Source of the DNA: Lewinellaceae bacterium
GTDB taxonomy: Bacteria; Bacteroidota; Bacteroidia; Chitinophagales; Saprospiraceae
NCBI GenBank assembly: GCA_020636405.1
Contig: JACJXW010000004.1
Coordinates: forward strand, 3,522,001 to 3,586,000
DNA: 64,000 nt
Direction: 5' to 3'
Shown: positions 17,765 to 25,600 of the stretch, one piece after another
How the letters are laid out: the number at the start of each line of letters is the position of its first letter
Numbering within the stretch: the first letter of the stretch is position 1
Program-made: the position numbers and the translations under genes
Notes under the pieces: generated by a model
Seen by the model: only the letters and a program-made list of their open reading frames with translations
Told to the model about the DNA's origin: nothing
The model's database searches: none

Positions 17765-18412
17765 ATGCGCTACGAACGAAAATACAAGCTGGACCATCTT
17801 CATCCCTCTGCTTTTGAGCAGGCCGTTCGCTTGCACCCGGCAAGCTTTCGCCCTATCTATACCCCACGCTGGGTCAATAACCTCTATTTCGACACGCCTG
17901 ATTTCAACGCTTTCCACGATAATGCCGCCGGTGTATCCCAACGAGTAAAGCACCGTTTGCGTTGGTACGGCCAGCCGTTTGCGGTGATCGACAACCCCAT
18001 TCTCGAAACAAAGGTGAAAGAAAACCTTCTCGGTCGCAAAGAGAGCTTCCCAATGCCCCGGGGGCCGTACCCAATTGGGAGCCTGGAGGGCCTTCTGCAG
18101 CAGGTGCGGAGCCGCCTGGGCTGCGGAGCAGAATTGCAGCCTGTGCTTTTCAATACCTACTTCCGTTCCTACTGGGCTACCTCCAATGGCCGCTTCCGCA
18201 TCACTATCGACAGTGAGCTTCAGTTCGGTGCATACAGAACACAAGCAGGCAGGCTATTGCCCTATCATTTTCCGGCTGTAGTCATGGAAATAAAATACGA
18301 ACAGGAAGCAGAGCCCGAGAGTGATTTCATCTTACAGCACTTTCCGTTTCGCCAAACCAAGAGTTCGAAGTATGTAATGGGGGTGGAGGTTTGCTACGGA
18401 GCTCCGGCCTAA
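17765..18412 (+). CDS. VTC-domain (polyphosphate polymerase-like) protein
   Basis: A 215-residue CYTH-superfamily tunnel protein. Basic and acidic strands alternate as in VTC domains: MRYERKYKLD at the start, NNLYFDTPDF, VKHRLRWYG, LETKVKEN, RFRITIDSEL and VVMEIKYEQE. In VTC4 the equivalent basic residues bind nucleotide and polyphosphate and the glutamates bind metal. The stand-alone bacterial form may make polyphosphate or act on another triphosphate; this is inference. It sits 64 bases after ribBA and converges with the PorP gene. Confidence 0.85.
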   Translation: MRYERKYKLDHLHPSAFEQAVRLHPASFRPIYTPRWVNNLYFDTPDFNAFHDNAAGVSQRVKHRLRWYGQPFAVIDNPILETKVKENLLGRKESFPMPRGPYPIGSLEGLLQQVRSRLGCGAELQPVLFNTYFRSYWATSNGRFRITIDSELQFGAYRTQAGRLLPYHFPAVVMEIKYEQEAEPESDFILQHFPFRQTKSSKYVMGVEVCYGAPA

Positions 18413-18414
18413 CT

Positions 18415-19449
18415 CTAAAACTTCGGGCACAGCACGACCTCATCCTCATACTCTCCCAGATAGGCAATAGAAATCTCGATCGCGCCACTGCGCTGGCGGG
18501 GTGTGCCCAGCGCATTCACTCTGGCGTCGTAGCTGATGCCCAGCAGGAAGCTGTTGTATTCAATGCCTACCATTCCGACGATGGCGTCCAGCGCAAAGCT
18601 GTCGTCGGCATTCCGGACGGGGCGCGCCCAGGCGCCTACGTGCAGGGCAGTGCCGCTGATGTCGTCGATGAGGAAGCGGATGTTGCTGCCGGCGTTGAGG
18701 GCCAGGTGAGGCCCCTGGTTATACACCAGCGCCCGGGGGTGGAACTGGATGGATTCACCTACTGGAATTCTGAGGTTTACATAGGCTGAATATTTGCGCA
18801 GGAGCGTGTTGGGGTCTGCCCGGTCGGGGTCTTCGTCACTGGCGAAGAAGCTGATCTCTGGCTCGAGAATATGGTGCATCGCCGCTCCGGCAAACAGGCC
18901 GATAGAGCGCTCGGGGGAATAAGCATAATTGATGCCCACTGCGAAGTCAGCGACAGTGAAGTTATTCTCGGGAAAGATCTCCCCTGTGGGGTTGTCATAA
19001 CCGGAAGAACCGGAAAACTGATCTTCAAAGAAGAGATTTCCGTAGCTGAAGTTGCGTTGAGATATACCTGCCTGGGCGCCGAGGCTCAGGAATTGGTCGT
19101 TACGGGGGCTGAGAGACTTGTGGAAACCGCCTGACACATTGATCTGGTTGTTGGAATAACCCACCTCCGGCACTTTATCGTTGTAGAAGACCATTCCGAC
19201 GCCGAAAGCGTCTTTATATCGCTTGCCAATATTGCGCATGTTGAAGCGCAGGTCGATCGCCCCGGCAAAAGTTTTATAGGGGTCCTGGTCGCGGTAGATG
19301 AAAGCCACGCGATACTTGCCGTCAAAGGTGCCGGTCAGTGCCGGGTTCAGGGTCAGAGGAGAGGCAAAGAACTGGGTAAAGTGCTGGTCCTGAGCCTTGC
19401 CGGCAATGGCAGCGGCAAGCATAAAAAGTATAGGTAAGAATTTCCTCAT
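18415..19449 (-). CDS. PorP/SprF family type IX secretion-associated outer-membrane protein
   Basis: A 344-residue beta-barrel protein with a signal peptide (ending IAGKAQ), the hallmark DQHFTQFFASPLTLNPALTG segment directly after it, and AFIYRDQ strands; the C-terminus is a short barrel strand. PorP/SprF proteins act with type IX secretion or anchor specific large adhesins such as SprB. No adjacent adhesin or gliding gene is present. The start follows a promoter at 19487-19519. Confidence 0.92.
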   Translation of the reverse strand: MRKFLPILFMLAAAIAGKAQDQHFTQFFASPLTLNPALTGTFDGKYRVAFIYRDQDPYKTFAGAIDLRFNMRNIGKRYKDAFGVGMVFYNDKVPEVGYSNNQINVSGGFHKSLSPRNDQFLSLGAQAGISQRNFSYGNLFFEDQFSGSSGYDNPTGEIFPENNFTVADFAVGINYAYSPERSIGLFAGAAMHHILEPEISFFASDEDPDRADPNTLLRKYSAYVNLRIPVGESIQFHPRALVYNQGPHLALNAGSNIRFLIDDISGTALHVGAWARPVRNADDSFALDAIVGMVGIEYNSFLLGISYDARVNALGTPRQRSGAIEISIAYLGEYEDEVVLCPKF

Positions 19450-19486
19450 AGGTATTGAGTCGTGGTTGGTTTACCTGAAGTTCGCG

Positions 19487-19519
19487 CAAATGTAGTGGAT
19501 AATTTGTAAAGAAGACAAC
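19487..19519 (-). promoter_or_regulatory. Putative promoter of the PorP/SprF gene
   Basis: On the minus strand, GTTG (19516-19519) is followed after 21 bases by the -7 box TACATTTG (19487-19494). It lies 38 bases before the start codon at 19449. Confidence 0.5.
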
Positions 19520-19652
19520 GGACTTTTACGGATAATTATTATTTTTGATTATGTGCCGACAGCAATAAATATTGATAACCCAACCGCAGCAGGAGGAACA
19601 GTCGGGCATCTCAGGTAGAGCAAACGCAGGCGGAGTGCAAAAAAATGCCCAC

Positions 19653-20501
19653 ATGTCGTACGTTATTTGTCCGGTAAGTATCGTTCCCGTTCGGAACAGC
19701 TCTTCGAACAAGAGCGAGATGATCTCCCAGCTCTTGTTCGGCGAACTGGCCGAAGTGCTGGAAACCAGGGGCCGCCAATGGACAAAGGTTCGCTGCGCCT
19801 GGGACAATTTCGTAGGTTGGGTGGCATCCAACCAGCTAAAGCCGGTTACCCCCAGCGAATTCCAGCGCTTCCAACGCGAATTTGCCTACAGCCTGGAGCT
19901 GTTCCATACCATTCTCGCCGAAGATTTCTGTGTCCCCGTCGTCATGGGCGCACAACTTCCGGGTTTCGATGGTATGCGCTTTAAGCTCGATGGAGACTAC
20001 TTCACCTTTAGCGGCCAGGCCGTTTTCCCGGAAAACATCGAACAAACTCCGGATTTTATCCTTAAGATCGCCCGTAAGTATCTGCATGCTCCTTTCCTTT
20101 GGGGGGGGCGTTCTCCCATGGGTATCGACGCCCCGGGCCTCATTCAGATGGTCTTTAAACTGGCGGGCATCCTTTTGCCCCGGGAAGCCGAACAACAGGT
20201 CTATTTAGGAGAAGCGGTAGACTTCGTTGAACAAAGCCGCCCCGGAGACATCGCTTTCTTCGAAAATAAGTCCGGCAAGATCACCCACTGCGGCATTATC
20301 CTCCCCAATCACGAAGTGCTGCACGCCTATGGCAGCGTCCGCATCGACCCGGTCGACCATTTTGGGATCTACAATAAAAAGCAATCCCGGTACACGCATC
20401 GCCTGCGGGTGGTAAAGCGCGTGCTGAAGGGCAAAGCAGCGGAGAAAAATGCGGTTGATAAGGCTGTAGAACGGGTGCAGGGGCAGTTTGAGCTGTTTTG
20501 A
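19653..20501 (+). CDS. NlpC/P60 (C40)-like protein with SH3 region, nucleophile Cys replaced by Ala
   Basis: About 282 residues. An SH3-like N-terminal part (about 1-65) is followed by an NlpC/P60 domain (about 130-255). In active C40 peptidases the motif is GIDCSGF; here it reads GIDAPGL, with Ala160 at the nucleophile. The histidine (ITHCGI, H212) and the HAYGSVRID region remain. So it keeps the fold for cell-wall peptide recognition but probably cannot hydrolyse. The start ATG 19653 (MSYVICPVSIVPVR) begins the SH3 core; the longer frame from 19572 lacks an ATG. No other catalytic cysteine is obvious except C213 next to H212. Confidence 0.85.
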   Translation: MSYVICPVSIVPVRNSSSNKSEMISQLLFGELAEVLETRGRQWTKVRCAWDNFVGWVASNQLKPVTPSEFQRFQREFAYSLELFHTILAEDFCVPVVMGAQLPGFDGMRFKLDGDYFTFSGQAVFPENIEQTPDFILKIARKYLHAPFLWGGRSPMGIDAPGLIQMVFKLAGILLPREAEQQVYLGEAVDFVEQSRPGDIAFFENKSGKITHCGIILPNHEVLHAYGSVRIDPVDHFGIYNKKQSRYTHRLRVVKRVLKGKAAEKNAVDKAVERVQGQFELF

Positions 20502-20581
20502 GTAGAGCCCCGATCTAGTTGTGAAGCTCACCATCCTGGTTATTTTTTGACCTCACTTTCGATGTTGGTGAACAGTAAAAG

Positions 20582-20611
20582 TTGGCTAAGACTTTTCTTT
20601 TTCTAACTTTG
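20582..20611 (+). promoter_or_regulatory. Putative promoter of the SusC/SusD/PNGase-like operon
   Basis: TTG at 20582-20584, 19 bases, then TAACTTTG at 20604-20611. This matches the Bacteroidota promoter pattern and lies about 41 bases before the SusC ATG. Confidence 0.55.
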
Positions 20612-20652
20612 TTTTACCCCATAAGCCGTAATCCGTAAAACCCGGCCTTTAT

Positions 20653-23600
20653 ATGACATACCGCATTCTGGGAATTAAAGTAGTCTTATTGCTCTCTTTT
20701 ATTCCAGGCATTCTAGGAACACTGGCCGCCCAAAAACAACTAACCGGGGTTGTGGCCGATGCCAACACCGGCGACCCTCTTATTGGGCTCAGTATTGTCG
20801 TGAAATCCCATCCGGAACGAGGGACGATCACCGGCCCGGACGGGGCTTACCAACTGGAAGTCCCGGAAGATGCTAATGTCCTTATCTTTAGTTACATCGG
20901 TTATAAAACGCTCGAAGTGGAAATAGATGGCAGAGACGTCATCAACGTTTCCATGCAGGAAAATGCGCAGAAACTGGATGAGGTGGTTGTGACGGCCCTG
21001 GGCATAAAGCGGCAGAAAAAGGAGATTGGCTATTCTACAGAAAGTTTTGACGGGGAAGAATTGGTATTGTCCAACGCGCCCAACCTGGTAAGCGCCTTAA
21101 GCGGCAAATCCGCCGGCGTGCAAATATCCAATACCAATGGGGTAGACGGTGGCACAACCCGCTTTGTCATCCGGGGCAATAACAATATAAATGGGAACAA
21201 CCAGCCGCTCATTGTCGTCGACGGCGTGCCGCTTGAGAATGATCCTGGACTGACCGATGTTGGAAGAGGAGTGGACTGGGGCTCAGCCATCAACAACATC
21301 AATCCCAATGATATTGAGTCCATCAATATCCTGAAAGGGCCTACCGCTTCCGCCCTGTACGGCTCCCGGGGAGCCAACGGGGTAGTGTTGATCAGTACAA
21401 AGCGGGGAGGAAAACAAAACGGGATCGGCATCCAATATTCGGTCATCCATAAGGTGATCGAGCCTTTCCGTTACAGGGACGTGCAGAACACTTTTGGCGC
21501 AGGGGGCCCGCTAAACTTACTGGAACCCGCCCTGCCCATGGATGACAACGGCGTACTCCTCTATCCTCGTGAGAATCATGCGGAAAACGGCCCTTTGGGA
21601 AGAGCGACCACTGAGTTGTTCGGATTTTATTCTACAGGTGTGTCCTGGGGCCCCAGAATGGAAGGGCAGATGGTGAAATGGTGGGACGGGGAAATGCGCC
21701 CCTTCGACCCCCAGCCCGATAACCTGAAGTTGTACTTCTCGAACGGCCATACCACTACTCACAACCTGTCTTTTTCGGGTGGGGGGCAGATGGGAACGAT
21801 ACGAGCTTCGGTTACCCGTACCGACCACGAGGCGATCATCCCCAACAGCAACTACGATCAGACAACGGTAAACCTGGGATCCCGCTTGGACATCTCTACC
21901 CAGGTGCATGCCGACATTTCTTTGTCCTATATCAACTACCACCGGCTGAATAGCCCAACACTGGGCGATGACAATGAAAATTCCTTCGGGAAAGGTATCC
22001 TCTACAGCTGGCCCCGCAGTTACAAAGGCCTGGAAAAGGAGATCAATATTTTACCGGACGGCACCCGGAACAACTACGATTTTGAAGGGGGCTATCCCTT
22101 TGATTTTTCTCCGCCTCACCTGTGGTGGAATACCTACAAGAATAACACCAACCTGGACAGGAATAAGTTGATCGGAGCGCTGTCGCTTACTTATGATATT
22201 ACGCCCTGGCTGAACGCTACCGGGCGAATGGGCACGGATTTTAACCTTTCCCAGTTTGAATCCCGCAACCAACCCATTGATAACCTCGGGATAACCAATG
22301 GATTTTATTCCAATGAGCTGAGCAGAGACATTGTCCGCAACAATGAGTTTCTGATCACCTTACATAAAGAAAGCGTTTTCCATGCTCCCCTGGGGGCACG
22401 ATTGTCCTTCGGGGGGACGCAATGGTCCAGAAGCCAATATGGGCTGAAGGGCACTACCGGAAGGTGGATCAATCCGTGGCTTTTTACTTTTAATAATTTT
22501 GAGGACCGGCTGACCGTCCCCATTCCGAGTGAATTCAGGTATGAGAAAAAGATCAATTCCCTCTATAGTTTTCTCAACCTGAGTTATGAAAATTACCTCT
22601 ACCTGGAGGTGACCGGGCGCAACGACTGGAGCTCTTCGCTGCCTACCAACGCCAATTCCTATTTCTATCCTGCGGCTTCTTTGAGTTTCATCGCCAGCAA
22701 TGCCTTCGATCTCAGCCGGCTGGAATGGTTGAACTTTTTGAAGCTCAGAGGAGCTTATGCCCAAACGGCAACCGATACAGACCCGTACCAGATAGACTTC
22801 GTATACTCGACCGGCACTTTTGGTAGCAACCAAACGGCCTCTCTGCCCACTGCCATACCGCCGATTGGGCTGAAACCTCAGCAGGCTAACTCCTATGAAG
22901 CGGGCTTGAGCCTGGGCCTGTTCAACGAGCGGGTGAATGTAGACCTCACCTATTATTACATCCGATCCTTTGACCAGATCCTCGATTCCCCGCTCCCTGC
23001 TTCGTCAGGCGCCAATACGGTCCGGATAAATACAGGTATCCTTGAAAACAAGGGCTTTGAAGCCATCTTCAATGCCATTCTGGTGGAGAACCGGAACTTC
23101 TTCTGGGCAACCGGGCTCAACATCAGCCGCAACCGCAATTTCCTGGCCAGCCTTGGAGACGGCGCCAAAAGCCTGGAACTGGCCAACATCTGGGGGCTGA
23201 ACGGGCCTTCTATTACCGTACAGGAAGGCCAGGAGTACGGCACCATCATTGGTTATGATTACATTTATCACGAGCAGACGGGCCAGCCCATTCTCAACGA
23301 AGAGGGGACCCACTACCTGATAACCGACAGCCGGGTTCCTATTGGCAATTCCTCCCCTGATTTCATCGGCGGCTGGACCATGAGAATGGGCTTTAAGGGC
23401 CTGACATTGAGCACACTGGTGGACACCAAATGGGGAGGAGACATGTATGCAGGTTCCTACGTGATCGGTTTACAGACCGGGCAAAGCCCGGAAACCCTGC
23501 CTGAACGCCTGGGCCAGGGCCTGCCGTATACCGACCCGGAAGGGAATGTCCGGAATGTAGGCGTCATCCTCGATGGCGTCTACGCCGATGGGAGGCCTAA

Positions 23601-23934
23601 TGACAAGGTCGTCCATTATTATTTCAAATACATTGGAAATACCGGTGGATGGGGCAGGTTTAACTCCAAACCCGGCATCATTGAAAATACCTGGGTGAAG
23701 CTGCGGGAAGTGGCCTTGTCCTACCAGTTTCCCAAAAAACTGGCGCAAAAGGCCAAGGCCTTCCAGGGCCTGTCCATTACGCTTACCGGAAGAGACCTGT
23801 TCTACCTCTATACTACCATACCGGACCGAGTCAACCCGGAAGGCAGTAATGGCGCTGGTAACGCACAGGGATTGGAATGGGCGTCCTATCCGGGCGTGCG
23901 GAGTTTCAGCCTTGGGCTGAATGCTTCTTTTTGA
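20653..23934 (+). CDS. SusC/RagA family TonB-dependent outer-membrane transporter
   Basis: A 1093-residue SusC-type transporter. A signal peptide (ending LAAQ) is followed by a carboxypeptidase-D-like domain (LTGVVADANTGDPL at about 30-110), the TonB-box/linker region (LDEVVVTALGIKR), the plug domain (LVSALSGKSAGVQISNTNG; FVIRGNNNINGNNQPLIVVDGVP) and a C-terminal 22-strand barrel ending SLGLNASF with a terminal Phe. It works with the SusD lipoprotein 43 bases downstream to import large ligands across the outer membrane. The secreted PNGase F-like enzyme downstream suggests glycan or glycopeptide ligands. No N-terminal secretin/STN domain for anti-sigma signalling is visible. Confidence 0.95.
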   Translation: MTYRILGIKVVLLLSFIPGILGTLAAQKQLTGVVADANTGDPLIGLSIVVKSHPERGTITGPDGAYQLEVPEDANVLIFSYIGYKTLEVEIDGRDVINVSMQENAQKLDEVVVTALGIKRQKKEIGYSTESFDGEELVLSNAPNLVSALSGKSAGVQISNTNGVDGGTTRFVIRGNNNINGNNQPLIVVDGVPLENDPGLTDVGRGVDWGSAINNINPNDIESINILKGPTASALYGSRGANGVVLISTKRGGKQNGIGIQYSVIHKVIEPFRYRDVQNTFGAGGPLNLLEPALPMDDNGVLLYPRENHAENGPLGRATTELFGFYSTGVSWGPRMEGQMVKWWDGEMRPFDPQPDNLKLYFSNGHTTTHNLSFSGGGQMGTIRASVTRTDHEAIIPNSNYDQTTVNLGSRLDISTQVHADISLSYINYHRLNSPTLGDDNENSFGKGILYSWPRSYKGLEKEINILPDGTRNNYDFEGGYPFDFSPPHLWWNTYKNNTNLDRNKLIGALSLTYDITPWLNATGRMGTDFNLSQFESRNQPIDNLGITNGFYSNELSRDIVRNNEFLITLHKESVFHAPLGARLSFGGTQWSRSQYGLKGTTGRWINPWLFTFNNFEDRLTVPIPSEFRYEKKINSLYSFLNLSYENYLYLEVTGRNDWSSSLPTNANSYFYPAASLSFIASNAFDLSRLEWLNFLKLRGAYAQTATDTDPYQIDFVYSTGTFGSNQTASLPTAIPPIGLKPQQANSYEAGLSLGLFNERVNVDLTYYYIRSFDQILDSPLPASSGANTVRINTGILENKGFEAIFNAILVENRNFFWATGLNISRNRNFLASLGDGAKSLELANIWGLNGPSITVQEGQEYGTIIGYDYIYHEQTGQPILNEEGTHYLITDSRVPIGNSSPDFIGGWTMRMGFKGLTLSTLVDTKWGGDMYAGSYVIGLQTGQSPETLPERLGQGLPYTDPEGNVRNVGVILDGVYADGRPNDKVVHYYFKYIGNTGGWGRFNSKPGIIENTWVKLREVALSYQFPKKLAQKAKAFQGLSITLTGRDLFYLYTTIPDRVNPEGSNGAGNAQGLEWASYPGVRSFSLGLNASF

Positions 23935-23977
23935 GCCGAGTTGGAGCGCGTTGCCGGTTTTTTAAAAGTATTTAGAT

Positions 23978-25567
23978 ATGAAAATGAATAACCACAAAAT
24001 ACTACTGATGGGGCTCCTCTTGCTGGCCACTGCCTGTGACAAAGATTTTGAGGAGATCAATAAAAACCCATTTGCTCCTACCCAGACGGATATCGGCCCG
24101 CTGTTCAATACGGTTGTCGCTTCCCTGCGCTTGGGTTGGAATGAGCAATTCTACGTACATAACGAGACCCTGTATGGCATCACACAACAGGCCGCCAAAA
24201 CAGGAGTGGGGTTTGACAACATCAATATTGGAATAGAAGAGATATGGAGCGACTACTACCGGGGGTTGGCCCACATCAGAGAACTGGAGCGGCGGTTCGA
24301 TGCCATGGAGGTGGAGGAAGAAGCCCTGATCAATGTGCGGGCCCAATTGAAAGTTTTACTGGCCTATAAGACTTTTCGGTTAACGGACCTTTTCGGGGAC
24401 GTTCCTTTTTTTGATGCCGGCAAAGGCTTTGAAAGCCTGGATTACTCCCGTCCCCGGTTCGATTCACAGGAAGAAGTCTATAAATTCCTTTTTGAAGAAC
24501 TCCGGTGGGTGGAAGAAAACATCAATACTGCTCCGAACCCTACAACGGCCGGAGGGAATAAATATATATCTCTCGGCGATTTCGACCACCTGTTTAACGG
24601 CGACCTTTGGAAATGGCGGAAATTTGCCAATTCCCTGCGCCTGCGCCATGCCATGCGGATGGTGGAAAAGGACCCCGGCTATGCCACTCCCATCCTTAAA
24701 GACATTATCGAGAACGACTTGCCCATTATCGAGTCCGGGGAAGAAGTGGGGATGTACCCCGGCCAGCAGGATTGGCGCAACGACGGCGTCAACTGGTCAT
24801 TCCGGGAACACAATAAGTTGCGCATGGGTACTACCATCTGGCGGTACCTTTCTGAAAATGACAATGCCGATGGCAGTGGTATTTACGACCCCCGCGCTTA
24901 CCTGTTTTTCGAACCCAATAATGCCAATCAGTGGGTAGCTTTTCCCCAGGTCCCTGAGCCCAATACACCGCCTTCCGGTGGCATTCCTTATGGCCTGCAC
25001 CGGGACAATAACTACACCATAAAGGGGAACGCCAATATTTATTCCCCTTTCAATTATTTCCTCATTCGCGACAATATCGGCATTCCCGAGATCATCCTGA
25101 CCGCTGCGGAATTGGGCTTTATCCGGGCTGAAGCTTATCTCAGGGGGCTGGGGGTTCCAATGGACCCGGAGCAGGCAGAGGCAGAATATACCCTGGCCGT
25201 TGTCAACTCCCTGAAATTTTGGCAGAAACTGGCGGCCGAATCAGAAATGTGGTTCAATGCACCGCCCGTGCTTTCAGAAGGTGAACTTTATGCGAAAACC
25301 AACCACCCGCGCATTAGCATTTTCACCACTGAAAATAAACTGGAACTGATCTACGCTCAACGTTGGCTAGATGCTTTTCGGCAGCCCTGGGAGGCTTTTG
25401 CGCTTAGCCGTAGGGTGGGAGCGACTCCCCGGGAAGGAGAAATGCCGCAATACTACAGACTCCCTTACCCTCCATCGGAAGCAGAGAACAATCCAACCCA
25501 TTGGGCCGAACAACTGGCAAGAATGGGAGAGGACTCGGAGAGGGTAAAGGTTTGGTGGATGAAATGA
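23978..25567 (+). CDS. SusD/RagB family nutrient-binding outer-membrane lipoprotein (SusD-like 2 type)
   Basis: A 529-residue lipoprotein. The lipobox is LLATAC (Cys at about residue 20), followed by DKDFEEINKNPFAPT, the typical start of the SusD-like-2 group. TPR-like helices with LTDLFGDVPFFDAGKG and the C-terminal RWLDAFRQPWEAFALSRR region complete the fold. It forms the lid on the partner SusC and first binds the ligand at the cell surface. It is the second gene of a three-gene operon. Confidence 0.94.
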   Translation: MKMNNHKILLMGLLLLATACDKDFEEINKNPFAPTQTDIGPLFNTVVASLRLGWNEQFYVHNETLYGITQQAAKTGVGFDNINIGIEEIWSDYYRGLAHIRELERRFDAMEVEEEALINVRAQLKVLLAYKTFRLTDLFGDVPFFDAGKGFESLDYSRPRFDSQEEVYKFLFEELRWVEENINTAPNPTTAGGNKYISLGDFDHLFNGDLWKWRKFANSLRLRHAMRMVEKDPGYATPILKDIIENDLPIIESGEEVGMYPGQQDWRNDGVNWSFREHNKLRMGTTIWRYLSENDNADGSGIYDPRAYLFFEPNNANQWVAFPQVPEPNTPPSGGIPYGLHRDNNYTIKGNANIYSPFNYFLIRDNIGIPEIILTAAELGFIRAEAYLRGLGVPMDPEQAEAEYTLAVVNSLKFWQKLAAESEMWFNAPPVLSEGELYAKTNHPRISIFTTENKLELIYAQRWLDAFRQPWEAFALSRRVGATPREGEMPQYYRLPYPPSEAENNPTHWAEQLARMGEDSERVKVWWMK

Positions 25568-25600
25568 ACTTATTTTGAATATTTTTGAAAATCAGGAACT

